Origin: Alteraurantiacibacter aquimixticola
Lineage (GTDB): Bacteria > Pseudomonadota > Alphaproteobacteria > Sphingomonadales > Sphingomonadaceae
Length of the DNA stretch: 64,000 bases
Assembly (NCBI RefSeq): GCF_004965515.1
Contig: NZ_SSHH01000001.1
Location: forward strand, 1,329,004 to 1,393,003
Reading direction: 5' to 3'
Shown here: positions 34,701 to 42,621 of the stretch, in pieces
Numbering within the stretch: the stretch's first letter is position 1
Layout: each line of letters opens with the position of its first letter
Program-made: the position numbers and the translations under genes
The notes under the pieces: generated by a model
Told to the model about the DNA's origin: nothing
The model's database searches: none
What the model saw: the letters and a program-made list of their open reading frames with translations, nothing else

Positions 34701-35255
34701 GAGCAGGGCGCCGATCCGCCTCTGCCGCCCGAGATCGCCGCCACCGCCGCAAGGCGCGGCGTACTGATGCACAGCCTGCTCGAACGCCTACCTGATATTC
34801 CCGCTCAAGAACGCGCGGAGAAGGGCACGGCCTGGCTGGAACGCATGGCGGGCGAGTTCGACCCGCTGCAGCGCATGGAAATGCTCGGCAAGGCGCTGGC
34901 CGTGCTCGAAAGCCCGCAATGGGCGGAGCTGTTCGGTCCCGATGCGCTGGCCGAAGTGCCGCTCGCCGCGACGGTCGCAGGCCAGGTGATCGCCGGCACT
35001 GCCGACCGGCTGCTGGTCACCGAAAGCCGCGTGCTCGTCGCCGATTTCAAGACCGCGCGGCGGCCGCCTTCCTCGCTGGAAGACATGCCCGCCGCCACGA
35101 TCCGCCAGATGGGTGCCTATGTCGCGGCGCTGGAGGTGATCTTTCCCGGCCGCGAAATCGGCGCGGCGGTGCTCTACACCCAGACCCCGCAGCTCATCGA
35201 AATTCCGGGGGATATCCTCGCGGCGAACAAACCGCGCTTGGCAGGGGTGCAGTAA
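31794..35255 (+). CDS. addA: Double-strand break repair helicase AddA
   Basis: AddA is the UvrD-like ATP-dependent helicase and nuclease of AddAB. The 1153-residue product has Walker A SASAGTGKT (residues 25-33), TFTKAGAAEMATR, motif II IDEAQDTNEAQW and motif III GDYKQAIFRFQG. Motif V is MTVHGSKGLQAPIVIL and motif VI LLYVAMTRAEEAL. The C-terminal nuclease core has GTADRLLV and VADFKTAR with Asp1084 and Lys1086. It follows addB as ATGA. A 25-codon frame occupies the gap to trxA, overlapping both genes by one base. Confidence 0.95.
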   Translation: MSGRVFSLSRPQEQAVDPRDSVWLSASAGTGKTQVLSARVLRLLLQEDVRPEQILCLTFTKAGAAEMATRVSAVLANWVRMKDTDLAADLIAIGADNDPATRQRARTLFASVLDCPGGGLRIDTIHAFAQWLLSAFPVEAGIEPGTQPMEDRDREILAHRVLADMLVEWERDGDAEAIGALEMLSVRMGPEGARQWLMRCANAREAWFGPSAWQPPMRERVERLLGIGAGETVEDVVAWCADDTFDTAALRRVHDAYASWNTKNGNKYLAPIEQWLAASPEDRLAGCATLASTLFNDKGELKYQNSLLKQDPDIATVGEDLLASLQVIAAKKALFDLADLVTPALAIGRRYALAWDEAKRREGLVDFDDLIRQAALLLADRDMGEWIRYKLDRRIDHVLIDEAQDTNEAQWSIVDALTDDFFTGLGQRGEKLRTIFVVGDYKQAIFRFQGTSPENFAAAKARYKELLAQREANAITMRANIEARPLQEIDLDRSYRTAQDVLDFVDDAIHAIGSEQLGLKETAEEHVGDRDRPGLVTLWNPVLAIPEDAEEDADPEGPESWISAPERRMADKIARQVKQWMHDGFPLVKGGHRNAGPGDVMVLVRKRRDLAGLIVARLHAAGVPVAGVDRLRLGAPLAVKDLMAALRFAAQPADGLSLAALLVSPIFGWSQQDLLDHGYRKGRISLWDHLRKSDHPLVVETLAMLRDLLAIADFEPPQALIHWMLVGKWQARRKLTTRLGSEANDPIDELLNAALSYAASHTPSLQGFIHWFDAGEGELKRDAAEAGELVRVMTVHGSKGLQAPIVILADAAGNPHTSRTQGLELEEQLPGGGGKAIPLPDLRKEEKAGAILEAEEQAKAEEMAEHWRLLYVAMTRAEEALFIGGALGQREKAPNEDSWHARLAPLFDDGALDDPIWGARMERGERAPAVPSAKAEKDAERLELPKWARTPIGPEPRPPRPLAPSAAGEEQGADPPLPPEIAATAARRGVLMHSLLERLPDIPAQERAEKGTAWLERMAGEFDPLQRMEMLGKALAVLESPQWAELFGPDALAEVPLAATVAGQVIAGTADRLLVTESRVLVADFKTARRPPSSLEDMPAATIRQMGAYVAALEVIFPGREIGAAVLYTQTPQLIEIPGDILAANKPRLAGVQ

Positions 35256-35332
35256 TGCTTTTGACAAGGATCATTGCCGAATTCGCGCGCAATCCTAAAT
35301 TGGCGGCAACTCAGTTTCAGGAGAATATGTGA
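35255..35332 (+). CDS. Possible 25-residue micro-ORF between addA and trxA
   Basis: An ATG formed by the last base of the addA stop (TAATG) opens a 25-codon frame beginning MLLTRIIAEFARNPKL and ending in TGA that shares its final base with the trxA ATG (TGATG). The frame therefore fills the gap exactly, and a ribosome could pass from addA to trxA by termination-reinitiation. The predicted peptide is amphipathic. No dedicated ribosome binding site precedes it, and a TTGACA at 35261-35266 inside it could instead belong to a trxA promoter, although no matching -10 box is clear. Confidence 0.35.
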   Translation: MLLTRIIAEFARNPKLAATQFQENM

Positions 35333-35652
35333 TGGCCACCAAGACCGTTACCGATGCCAGCTTCAAGTCCGATGTCCTCGAAAGCGACAAGCCGGTCGTG
35401 ATCGACTTCTGGGCCGACTGGTGCGGCCCCTGCAAGATGGTCGCCCCGGCGCTGGAGGAAATCAGCGAGGAACTGGCCGACAAGGTGACCATCGCGAAGA
35501 TGGACATCATGGAGAACCCGGAAATCCCCGGTTCGCTGGGAGTCCAGTCGATCCCCTATTTCGTCGTCTACAAGAATGGCGAGAAGGTTGCCGAGCAGTT
35601 GGGCGCTGCTCCCAAGAGCGCGCTCAAGGGCTGGATCGAAAGCGTTATCTAA
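35332..35652 (+). CDS. trxA: Thioredoxin
   Basis: A 106-residue thioredoxin that reduces protein disulfides in the cytoplasm. The active site WCGPCK has Cys31 and Cys34, preceded by VVIDFWAD and followed by the cis-proline loop VQSIPYFVVYKNG. AGGAG ends eight bases before the ATG, which decides this start over the GTG one codon earlier. It is downstream of addAB, as in other alphaproteobacteria. Its stop overlaps the stop of the convergent monophosphatase gene by 4 bp. Confidence 0.96.
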   Translation: MATKTVTDASFKSDVLESDKPVVIDFWADWCGPCKMVAPALEEISEELADKVTIAKMDIMENPEIPGSLGVQSIPYFVVYKNGEKVAEQLGAAPKSALKGWIESVI

Positions 35653-36461
35653 CCGTCCATCGCATCGAGCCGCTTCGCCATGTCCTCCCACAGGGCTGGC
35701 GAGGCGGCTCCGATGAGGCCGGAATAGGGATCGTCGTCCACGCGATAGGGAGATCCGTCTGGCCGCGCGGCCTTGCCGCCAGCCTCGTTCAGCCACAACA
35801 CGCCCGCCGCATGGTCCCATGCCAGCGTGCGTTCGAACAGCGAGACGTCGTTTTCGCCGAGGCCGAGCCGCGGATATTGTTCCGCCGCGCAATAGGGCAC
35901 GTCGACCAGCCGGTAATGCGGGGCGATATGCTCCATCACACGGTCGCGCTTGCCCATATCCATGAACAGCAGGGAGATGGCCGCGACGGGGGAGGCTTCT
36001 CCGGTGGCGCGCGCATCCACTTTCTCGCCATTGACGAAAGCGCCCTTGCCGCGATGGGCGGTGCATAGCCGCCCAGATAGGCAGTCATAGATCCACCCTG
36101 TGTGCGCCTCGCCGCCCGAAGCCATGGCAAGGAGGATGCCGAAAGGCGGCTTGCCGGTGGCGAAATTGCGCGTGCCGTCAATCGGATCGACGATCCAGCA
36201 ATCGCCGGACAGGCGATCCAGCACGCTCTTGTCCGCATGCGCCGCCTCTTCGCCCACGATGGGCAGGCCGGGGATGATCTTTGCCAGGCCCTCGGAAAGC
36301 ATCTCCTCGCTCTCGCGATCGGCAACGGTGACGGGGTCATTGCCGCCCTTGTCCTCGACATCGCCATCCTTGAGGTTCTGGAACCGCTTAAGAATGACCT
36401 TCTCGGTCACTTCGCGCATCAGTTCCTCGACCGCAGCGTGAAAGGCCATGATATCGCTCAC
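35649..36461 (-). CDS. Inositol-monophosphatase-family phosphatase
   Basis: A 270-residue magnesium-dependent phosphatase of the IMPase fold. Metal ligands are visible as Glu71 in GEEAAH, Asp92 and Asp95 in WIVDPIDGTRNF, and an aspartate in LAWDHAAGVLWLNEAGG. The family includes SuhB, CysQ and the HisN-type histidinol-phosphatase, and these cannot be separated by eye. Coupling to the arginine-biosynthesis gene argJ (ATGA overlap at 36458-36461) makes an amino-acid role such as histidinol phosphate hydrolysis attractive but unproven. Confidence 0.85.
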   Translation of the reverse strand: MSDIMAFHAAVEELMREVTEKVILKRFQNLKDGDVEDKGGNDPVTVADRESEEMLSEGLAKIIPGLPIVGEEAAHADKSVLDRLSGDCWIVDPIDGTRNFATGKPPFGILLAMASGGEAHTGWIYDCLSGRLCTAHRGKGAFVNGEKVDARATGEASPVAAISLLFMDMGKRDRVMEHIAPHYRLVDVPYCAAEQYPRLGLGENDVSLFERTLAWDHAAGVLWLNEAGGKAARPDGSPYRVDDDPYSGLIGAASPALWEDMAKRLDAMDG

Positions 36462-37684
36462 GAGCGGTAGTCCGCGTTGATCGCAATGTAGCCATGCGTG
36501 AGGTCACAGGTCCACACGGTCGCTCGCCCATCACCCAGGCCGATATCGACGGTAATGTCGATCTCCTGTCCCTGGAGGTGCTTCGCCACCGGCGCTTCGT
36601 CATAATCGGGGAGGGGCAAGCCGCTTTTCGCCGCCCAGATGCCGCCGAATGCGATGGAAAGCTTGTCCCGGTCCGCCGGTTCGCCCGCCTTGCCCACGGC
36701 CATGACCACGCGGCCCCAATTGGCATCGCCGCCCGCGATGGCTGTCTTCACCAGCGGGGAGTTGGCGATGGACAGGCCGATGCGGCGCGCGCTGTCATCG
36801 CTGGTCGCGCCTTGTACAGCCACCGAAATGAACTTCTGCGCACCTTCGCCATCGCGGACGACGAGGTGGGCCAGCTGGCGGCAAATATCCTCCATCGCGG
36901 CCATGAAGGCGTCCGCGCCCGGGCTGTCGCTTGAAGCGAGCGGCGCATTGCCCGCCTTGCCCGTGGCGAAGGCTAGCACCGTGTCGCTGGTCGAGGTGTC
37001 GCTATCCACGGTGATGCAGGAATAGGTCCGCTCATTCGCGGCGGAAAGGCATTGCTGAAGGAAGCCAGGCTCCACCGCCGCATCGGTGAAGATATAGCCG
37101 AGCATGGTCGCCATATCGGGCGCGATCATGCCGCTGCCCTTGATGATTCCGTTCAACGTCACGCGCGTGTCACCGATCATGGCGGACACCGTCGCGCCCT
37201 TGGCAAAAGTGTCTGTTGTTCCGATAGTTATCGCCGCATCTTCCCATGAGCAGGGAGGTCCAGACAGGGCATTCGCGACGCCCTCGCGCGCCTTGTCCTT
37301 GGGCAGCGGCACGCCGATCACGCCGGTGGAGGAGACGAGCACGTCCGCAGGCTCACAGCCCAGATGCCCGGCCACTTGCGCCATGATCTGCTCCACCGCC
37401 TCGCGACCGCGATAGCCGGTGAAGGCGTTGGAATTGCCCGCATTCACCACCAATGCACGCGCTTTGCCGCGCTTCACCTGCTCGCGGCCCATCTCAACTT
37501 CGGTCGAGCAACAGACATTCTTGGTAAATACGCCGGCAAGGACTGTTCCGTCCGCCAACTCCGCATAGGTCAGGTCGCAGCGATCCCAGTTCTTGTAGCG
37601 GGCCCGCGCCACGCGCAGGGTCACGCCCGCAATATCGGGCATGGCGGGAAAGGGCAGGGCGAGGGGAGAAGGTAGCAAATCCAT
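36458..37684 (-). CDS. argJ: Bifunctional ornithine acetyltransferase/N-acetylglutamate synthase
   Basis: ArgJ recycles the acetyl group from N-acetylornithine to glutamate in arginine biosynthesis. The 408-residue precursor contains the autocleavage site KGSGMIAPDMATML, where the new N-terminal nucleophile is Thr193, and the oxyanion segment SSTGVIGVPLP. Its C-terminus is YIAINADYRS. The ATG at 37684 is chosen; another in frame at 37696 is possible, and neither has a strong ribosome binding site. It leads a two-gene operon with the monophosphatase gene. Confidence 0.94.
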   Translation of the reverse strand: MDLLPSPLALPFPAMPDIAGVTLRVARARYKNWDRCDLTYAELADGTVLAGVFTKNVCCSTEVEMGREQVKRGKARALVVNAGNSNAFTGYRGREAVEQIMAQVAGHLGCEPADVLVSSTGVIGVPLPKDKAREGVANALSGPPCSWEDAAITIGTTDTFAKGATVSAMIGDTRVTLNGIIKGSGMIAPDMATMLGYIFTDAAVEPGFLQQCLSAANERTYSCITVDSDTSTSDTVLAFATGKAGNAPLASSDSPGADAFMAAMEDICRQLAHLVVRDGEGAQKFISVAVQGATSDDSARRIGLSIANSPLVKTAIAGGDANWGRVVMAVGKAGEPADRDKLSIAFGGIWAAKSGLPLPDYDEAPVAKHLQGQEIDITVDIGLGDGRATVWTCDLTHGYIAINADYRS

Positions 37685-37779
37685 GGGGAGGCGCATAAGC
37701 CCAAGCTAAGCGCGTTACAATCGGCTCCGAGACAGTTTGGCAATGTCGTGGTCAGCTTTTTGCGATATAAGAGAAGCCT

Positions 37780-38436
37780 ATGTTTCGCGTGATCCTCGCA
37801 CTGGCGTTGGGCCTGACAGGCTTGGCCTTTATTGCCCCTCCCGCTCTGGCTGAGGAAGCGGGTGCGGAGCAGAAATGTGGTCCGGCCAACTTTGATCGAG
37901 ACGCCGAAAAGGCAGTTTGCATTAAAGTATCGGTCAACCTGGAAGGCCGTGCCACCGATTGCGAAGTGGCCATTTCGAGCGGTGATTCTGCCTTTGATCA
38001 GCAGAGCTGCGAAATGGCAGAGCAACGCGGACGCTGGCGGCCCGCGCTCGACAGCTCGGGACAGCCTGAGTTGCAGGACGCTTATCTGTGGCTTTCGGCG
38101 GGGTTGGATGGTGACCCAATGGCGCACCCGAAACAGCCTGCCATTCCGTATCGCTACCCGGCCCGCGCGCGGCGAAACGGCGAAGAGGGCGATGTCGGGA
38201 TTGAGGCGACGGTTGGCCTTGATGGCCGGGTTCGCAGATGTGTTGTGACGCAATCGAGCGGTTCCGCGATCTTGGATGACGCCAGCTGTGCGCAGATGAC
38301 TCGCTATGGGCGCTTCATTGTGCCGCTTGATGAAGCGGGTAATCCTACCGAGCAGACTTTCAGCCAGATCCTGCGCTGGCGTTTGTCCGAAGTGCCCACC
38401 GCGACTGGCGAAAACTCACCCGCGGTTCAGCCTTAA
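37780..38436 (+). CDS. Secreted protein with two TonB-C-like repeats
   Basis: A 218-residue protein with a signal peptide cleaved near ALA (residue 24) and no other membrane segment. Two copies of a TonB C-terminal-like module are visible: CEVAISSGDSAFDQQSC (Cys61-Cys77) with WRPALDSSGQP, and CVVTQSSGSAILDDASC (Cys154-Cys170) with FIVPLDEAGNP. The second copy is preceded by IPYRYPARARRNGEEGDV, the usual YPxxAR entry to TonB-C. The cysteine spacing is identical in the two, so each may hold a disulfide. It lacks the N-terminal anchor of TonB and so cannot transduce energy in the classical way. Function unknown. Confidence 0.7.
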   Translation: MFRVILALALGLTGLAFIAPPALAEEAGAEQKCGPANFDRDAEKAVCIKVSVNLEGRATDCEVAISSGDSAFDQQSCEMAEQRGRWRPALDSSGQPELQDAYLWLSAGLDGDPMAHPKQPAIPYRYPARARRNGEEGDVGIEATVGLDGRVRRCVVTQSSGSAILDDASCAQMTRYGRFIVPLDEAGNPTEQTFSQILRWRLSEVPTATGENSPAVQP

Positions 38437-38476
38437 TTGTGGACGTATTCGTCCTTTGCCACTACATCGCGCCCTG

Positions 38477-38743
38477 ATGCTTCGCCAATTGCTGACCCTG
38501 CTGGCCGTTCTGTCCGGGCTCACCGCCACGGTGGCCCCGGCGCATGCGCTGGATGCAGGCGTCCAGGTGGTGGAAGTGGCGCAGGACAGCATCGGCTGCC
38601 AGCCGCCGCTGGCTATCCTCGCCGAAGCGACGCCCAGCGCTTTTCACAAGGAAAGCGATGCGCAGCAGGTGCCTTGTCCGCGTCCGCTGCAGCGCGTGGT
38701 TGCGCCGGCGATCGTGCTGAAGGCGGACCGCGCGCGCGAATAG
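38477..38743 (+). CDS. Small secreted protein upstream of secA (88 aa)
   Basis: An 88-residue product with a signal peptide ending near AHA (residue 24), leaving a mature chain of about 64 residues with exactly two cysteines (Cys41 in IGCQPP and Cys67 in VPCPRP) that could form a disulfide. No known domain is recognised. It begins 40 bp after the TonB-C-like gene and ends 90 bp before secA. The ATG is chosen because it starts the signal peptide; the longer frame upstream overlaps the previous gene. Confidence 0.6.
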   Translation: MLRQLLTLLAVLSGLTATVAPAHALDAGVQVVEVAQDSIGCQPPLAILAEATPSAFHKESDAQQVPCPRPLQRVVAPAIVLKADRARE

Positions 38744-38833
38744 GCGCGTCGGCCATCTCCATAACACGCTGATTTCAACGGCTTGTGCGAAGGCACGGTC
38801 GTACCCTCCATATTTCTGACAGGATATTCGCCC

Positions 38834-41581
38834 ATGTGGCAGACAATCGCCAAATCGGTCTTCGGATCGGCCAACGACCGCTATGTTCGCTCGCTCGACA
38901 AAATCGTTGCCCGTATCAACGCGCTTGAAACGCAGCTGGAGGACTTCTCCGATGACGAGCTGAAGGCGCAGACCGCAAAGTTCCGCCTGAAGCTGGAAGA
39001 GGGCGCCACGCTCGACGACCTGCTGCCCGAAGCCTTCGCCACCGTGCGCGAGGCATCGCGGCGTGTCCTTGGCATGCGCCATTTCGATGTGCAGATGGTG
39101 GGCGGCATCACGCTCCACCGCGGTGAGATTGCGGAGATGAAGACGGGTGAGGGCAAGACGCTGGTCGCCACCCTCGCCACCTATCTCAACGCGATCGAGG
39201 GGAAGGGCGTCCACGTTGTGACCGTGAACGACTATCTCGCCCGCCGCGACGCCGAATGGATGGGCCAGCTGCATAAGTGGCTGGGCCTGACCGTGGGCGT
39301 GATCGTGCCCAATCTGCCCGAACATGCCCGGCGTGAGGCCTATGCCGCCGACATCACCTACGGCACGAACAACGAATTCGGCTTCGATTACCTGCGCGAC
39401 AATATGAAGGACAGTCGCGCCAAGATGGTGCAGCGGCCCTTCAACTTCGCCATCGTCGACGAGGTGGACTCGATCCTGATCGACGAGGCACGCACCCCGC
39501 TGATCATCTCCGGCCCGACAGAGGACAAGTCCGAGCTCTATGTGGCGCTCGACAAGATCGTGAAGGGCCTTGAGGAAGAGTTCTACGAGAAGGACGAGAA
39601 GGCGCGGAACATCCAGCTGACCGAGGATGGCGTGGAAGAGGTGGAAAAGCGCCTCATCGCCGCCGGCCTGCTGGAAAGCGACAATCTCTACGATATCGAG
39701 AACACGCAGGTGGTCCACCACCTCGACCAGGCGCTGCGCGCGGTGGTGATGTTCAAGAAGGACACCGACTACATCGTCAAGGATGACAAGGTCGTCATCA
39801 TCGACGAGTTCACCGGCCGCATGATGGACGGCCGCCGCTGGTCGAACGGCCTGCACCAGGCGGTCGAGGCGAAGGAGGGCGTGGAGATCCAGCCCGAGAA
39901 CCAGACCATGGCCTCGATCACCTTCCAGAACTATTTCCGCATGTATCCCAAGCTGTCCGGCATGACCGGCACAGCCTCCACCGAAGCCTCGGAATTCTGG
40001 GACATCTACAAGCTCAACGTCGTCGAAATTCCCACCAATGTGCCGGTGCGGCGGATCGACGAGGAGGACGAGTTCTACAAGAACACGCAGGACAAGTTCC
40101 TCGCCATCGCCAAGGCGATCAAGGAGAAGAACGAGCTGGGCCAGCCCGTGCTGGTGGGCACGGTGTCGATCGAGAAGTCAGAGCTGCTCAGCCAGTTCCT
40201 CGACAAGGAAGGCGTGAAGCACAACGTGCTCAACGCCCGCATGCATGAGCAGGAAGCGCATATCGTGGCGCAGGCCGGCCGCATCGGTGCGGTGACCATC
40301 GCCACCAACATGGCCGGCCGCGGGACCGACATCCAGCTGGGCGGCAATGTCGAATTCCGCACAGATGACGAGCTGGGCCTGATGGAAGACGGTCCGGAGA
40401 AGGACGCCGCCATCGCCCGCATCAAGGCCGAAGTGGCTGAGGAACGGCAGAAGGTACTGGATGCCGGCGGTCTGTTCGTGCTCGGCACCGAGCGCCATGA
40501 AAGCCGCCGCATCGACAACCAGCTGCGCGGCCGTTCCGGCCGTCAGGGCGACCCCGGCCTCTCGCGCTTCTACCTCTGCCTGGAGGATGACCTGCTGCGC
40601 ATCTTCGGTCCGGACACGCTCTTCGCCAAGATGATGAACTCCAACCTGGAGGATGGCGAGGCGATCGGCTCCAAGTGGCTGTCGAAAGCCATCGAGACCG
40701 CGCAGAAGAAGGTCGAGGCGCGCAATTACGAAATGCGCAAGCAGGTCGTCCAGTACGACGACGTGATGAATGACCAGCGCAAGGTCATCTACGAACAGCG
40801 CGCCGAGATCATGGACTCCGAGACCGTCGATGACGTCGTGGAGGACATGCGCCAGGATGCGATCAACGCCATCGTCGCCACAGCTTGCCCGCCGGGTTCT
40901 TACCCTGAGCAGTGGGACGTCGAGGGTCTGAAGACCAAGGTCGAGGATGTGCTGGGCATGACCCCGCCGATCGACAACTGGCTGGAAGAGGATGCGGTCG
41001 AACCCGAGATGATCGAGGAACGGCTGCAGGACCTCGCCAAGCAGCGCCTGGAAGACCGCACCAGGGATTTCGAGGAGCCGATGTGGCGCCGGGCGGAAAA
41101 GGGCATCCTGCTCCAGCAGCTCGACCATCACTGGAAGGAGCATCTCGCCACGCTGGATGCGCTGCGCCAGGTGGTGTTCCTGCGCGCCTATGCGCAGAAG
41201 CAGCCGCTCAACGAATACAAGCAGGAAGCTTTCGGCCTGTTCGAGATGATGCTCGAATCGATCCGCGAGAGCGTGACCAAGATCCTGCTCACCGCAGACT
41301 TCCGTGCCGCCGCACCGCCGCCTCCGCGCGAGCTGCCCCAGCTGCCCGAATTCATGACCGGCCATATCGACCCGCTGACCGGCGAGGACAATTCCAATGA
41401 CGGTGACGGTTCGGCGCAGCGCCCGGCCCTGTTCGGTGCACTGGCGGGTTCGGTGATGGCACAGGCGAGCCCCGGCGGCGCGAACCGCGAGGATCCCTAT
41501 GCCGGCAAGGTCACCAACCGCAACGCGCCGTGCCCCTGCGGTTCGGGCAACAAGTACAAGCACTGCCACGGGGCGGTGTAA
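38834..41581 (+). CDS. secA: Preprotein translocase ATPase SecA
   Basis: SecA drives unfolded precursors through SecYEG. The 915-residue product has NBD1 with [35 protein letters not shown], and the preprotein cross-linking region. NBD2 has [14 protein letters not shown] and [28 protein letters not shown] (quoted here in two halves of one segment), and the C-terminal zinc motif [16 protein letters not shown] binds SecB and membranes. The ATG at 38834 gives the usual N-terminus [12 protein letters not shown] and has AGGA about ten bases upstream. Confidence 0.97.
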   Translation: MWQTIAKSVFGSANDRYVRSLDKIVARINALETQLEDFSDDELKAQTAKFRLKLEEGATLDDLLPEAFATVREASRRVLGMRHFDVQMVGGITLHRGEIAEMKTGEGKTLVATLATYLNAIEGKGVHVVTVNDYLARRDAEWMGQLHKWLGLTVGVIVPNLPEHARREAYAADITYGTNNEFGFDYLRDNMKDSRAKMVQRPFNFAIVDEVDSILIDEARTPLIISGPTEDKSELYVALDKIVKGLEEEFYEKDEKARNIQLTEDGVEEVEKRLIAAGLLESDNLYDIENTQVVHHLDQALRAVVMFKKDTDYIVKDDKVVIIDEFTGRMMDGRRWSNGLHQAVEAKEGVEIQPENQTMASITFQNYFRMYPKLSGMTGTASTEASEFWDIYKLNVVEIPTNVPVRRIDEEDEFYKNTQDKFLAIAKAIKEKNELGQPVLVGTVSIEKSELLSQFLDKEGVKHNVLNARMHEQEAHIVAQAGRIGAVTIATNMAGRGTDIQLGGNVEFRTDDELGLMEDGPEKDAAIARIKAEVAEERQKVLDAGGLFVLGTERHESRRIDNQLRGRSGRQGDPGLSRFYLCLEDDLLRIFGPDTLFAKMMNSNLEDGEAIGSKWLSKAIETAQKKVEARNYEMRKQVVQYDDVMNDQRKVIYEQRAEIMDSETVDDVVEDMRQDAINAIVATACPPGSYPEQWDVEGLKTKVEDVLGMTPPIDNWLEEDAVEPEMIEERLQDLAKQRLEDRTRDFEEPMWRRAEKGILLQQLDHHWKEHLATLDALRQVVFLRAYAQKQPLNEYKQEAFGLFEMMLESIRESVTKILLTADFRAAAPPPPRELPQLPEFMTGHIDPLTGEDNSNDGDGSAQRPALFGALAGSVMAQASPGGANREDPYAGKVTNRNAPCPCGSGNKYKHCHGAV

Positions 41582-41595
41582 GCCAAGGAATAGAT

Positions 41596-41693
41596 CGTCA
41601 TTGCGAGGAGGTACGAACTCGTTCGGGCCGACGCGGCAATCCAGGGCGGGTCTGCGCGACGCCCTGGCTCGCTTTGCTACGCTCGCGATGACG
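41596..41693. repeat. Imperfect inverted-repeat element downstream of secA
   Basis: The outer arms CGTCATTGCGAG (41596-41607) and CTCGCGATGACG (41682-41693) are complementary at 11 of 12 positions. Inside lies a perfect eight-base pair CCAGGGCG (41641-41648) and CGCCCTGG (41660-41667). The nested palindrome resembles the CGTCATTGCGAG-type intergenic repeats common in proteobacterial genomes. It is non-coding and lies in the secA to lactonase gap. Confidence 0.7.
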
Positions 41694-41757
41694 GTTGAGG
41701 GAGACTTGCCCCAATCCTAACGATCGTTATTGTCTTTCCTCGGAAGGGGAGAGAGCG

Positions 41758-42621
41758 ATGCAGATCACAAGGCTGGACCTGCCGCGGCGCTCGGTAGGCG
41801 AAGGGCCCGTCTGGGACGTGGCCGAACAGGCGCTCTATTACATCGATATCCTCGAAAAGAAGGTGCTGCGCTGGCATCCGGAGAGCGGCGCGCATCGCGA
41901 GTGGGTCGTGCCCGACATGATCGGGTCCATGGCCTTGCGCGAGGGCGGCGGGGCGATCGTTGCCCTGGTGGACGGTATCCATGCGCTGGACTTGGACAGC
42001 GGAGAGGTCACGCCGCTGGCGCTGCTGGAACCGGCCAATCCCGCGATCCAGCTCGCTGACGGCAAGGTGGACCGCAAGGGACGCTTCATCTTCGGCACCA
42101 GCCATCGCAAGGCGGCGGAACCGGCGGGCGGGCTGTTCTCGCTCGATCACGGGAAGATCACCCAGCTCGATAGCGGGCTGACGCTCGGCAATGGCCCCTG
42201 CTGGTCGCCCGACGACAAGGTGCTCTACCACGCCGACAGCATGGCGCATGTGATCTACGCCTATGACTATGACCTCGCGACCGGAGAGACCTCCAACCGC
42301 CGCGAGTTCTTCAACACCAGCGCCTATGGCCCCATCCCCGACGGAGCGACGGTGGACACGGACGGCAACCTCTGGACCGCGATCTGCGAAGGTGGGGTGG
42401 TCCTGTGCCTGTCGCCTGAAGGCATGGTGCTGCGCGAGATTGAAATGCCGACCAAGCTGCCCGCGAGCTGCATGTTCTTCGGCCCCGATCTCGACCGGCT
42501 ATTCGTGCCCAGTATCGACCCGACCTTCCTCGGGCGCGAGCCGGGCGAGGGCGACGGGTGGAACTATGTGATCGACGGACTTGGCGTCACCGGCCTGCGG
42601 GAGCCGCGCTATCATGGATAA
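41758..42621 (+). CDS. SMP-30/gluconolactonase-family protein
   Basis: A 287-residue six-bladed beta-propeller lactonase of the SMP-30/LRE family, acting on sugar lactones in oxidative sugar pathways. The metal-ligand regions GEGPVWD near the N-terminus, GNGPCWSPDD in the middle and GATVDTDGNLW towards the end are visible. No signal peptide is seen, so it is cytoplasmic. Its stop lies within the start of the MFS transporter gene (8 bp overlap), suggesting that the transporter supplies or removes the same sugar compound. The specific lactone is unknown. Confidence 0.88.
   Translation: MQITRLDLPRRSVGEGPVWDVAEQALYYIDILEKKVLRWHPESGAHREWVVPDMIGSMALREGGGAIVALVDGIHALDLDSGEVTPLALLEPANPAIQLADGKVDRKGRFIFGTSHRKAAEPAGGLFSLDHGKITQLDSGLTLGNGPCWSPDDKVLYHADSMAHVIYAYDYDLATGETSNRREFFNTSAYGPIPDGATVDTDGNLWTAICEGGVVLCLSPEGMVLREIEMPTKLPASCMFFGPDLDRLFVPSIDPTFLGREPGEGDGWNYVIDGLGVTGLREPRYHG

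Noticed and set aside
32763..34772. A 669-codon minus-strand frame opposite addA
   Set aside because: addA has all helicase motifs in order on the plus strand; the antisense frame has none.
35261..35300. sigma-70 promoter for trxA based on TTGACA at 35261
   Set aside because: No acceptable -10 box lies 16-18 bp downstream, so I mention it only as a caveat to the micro-ORF.
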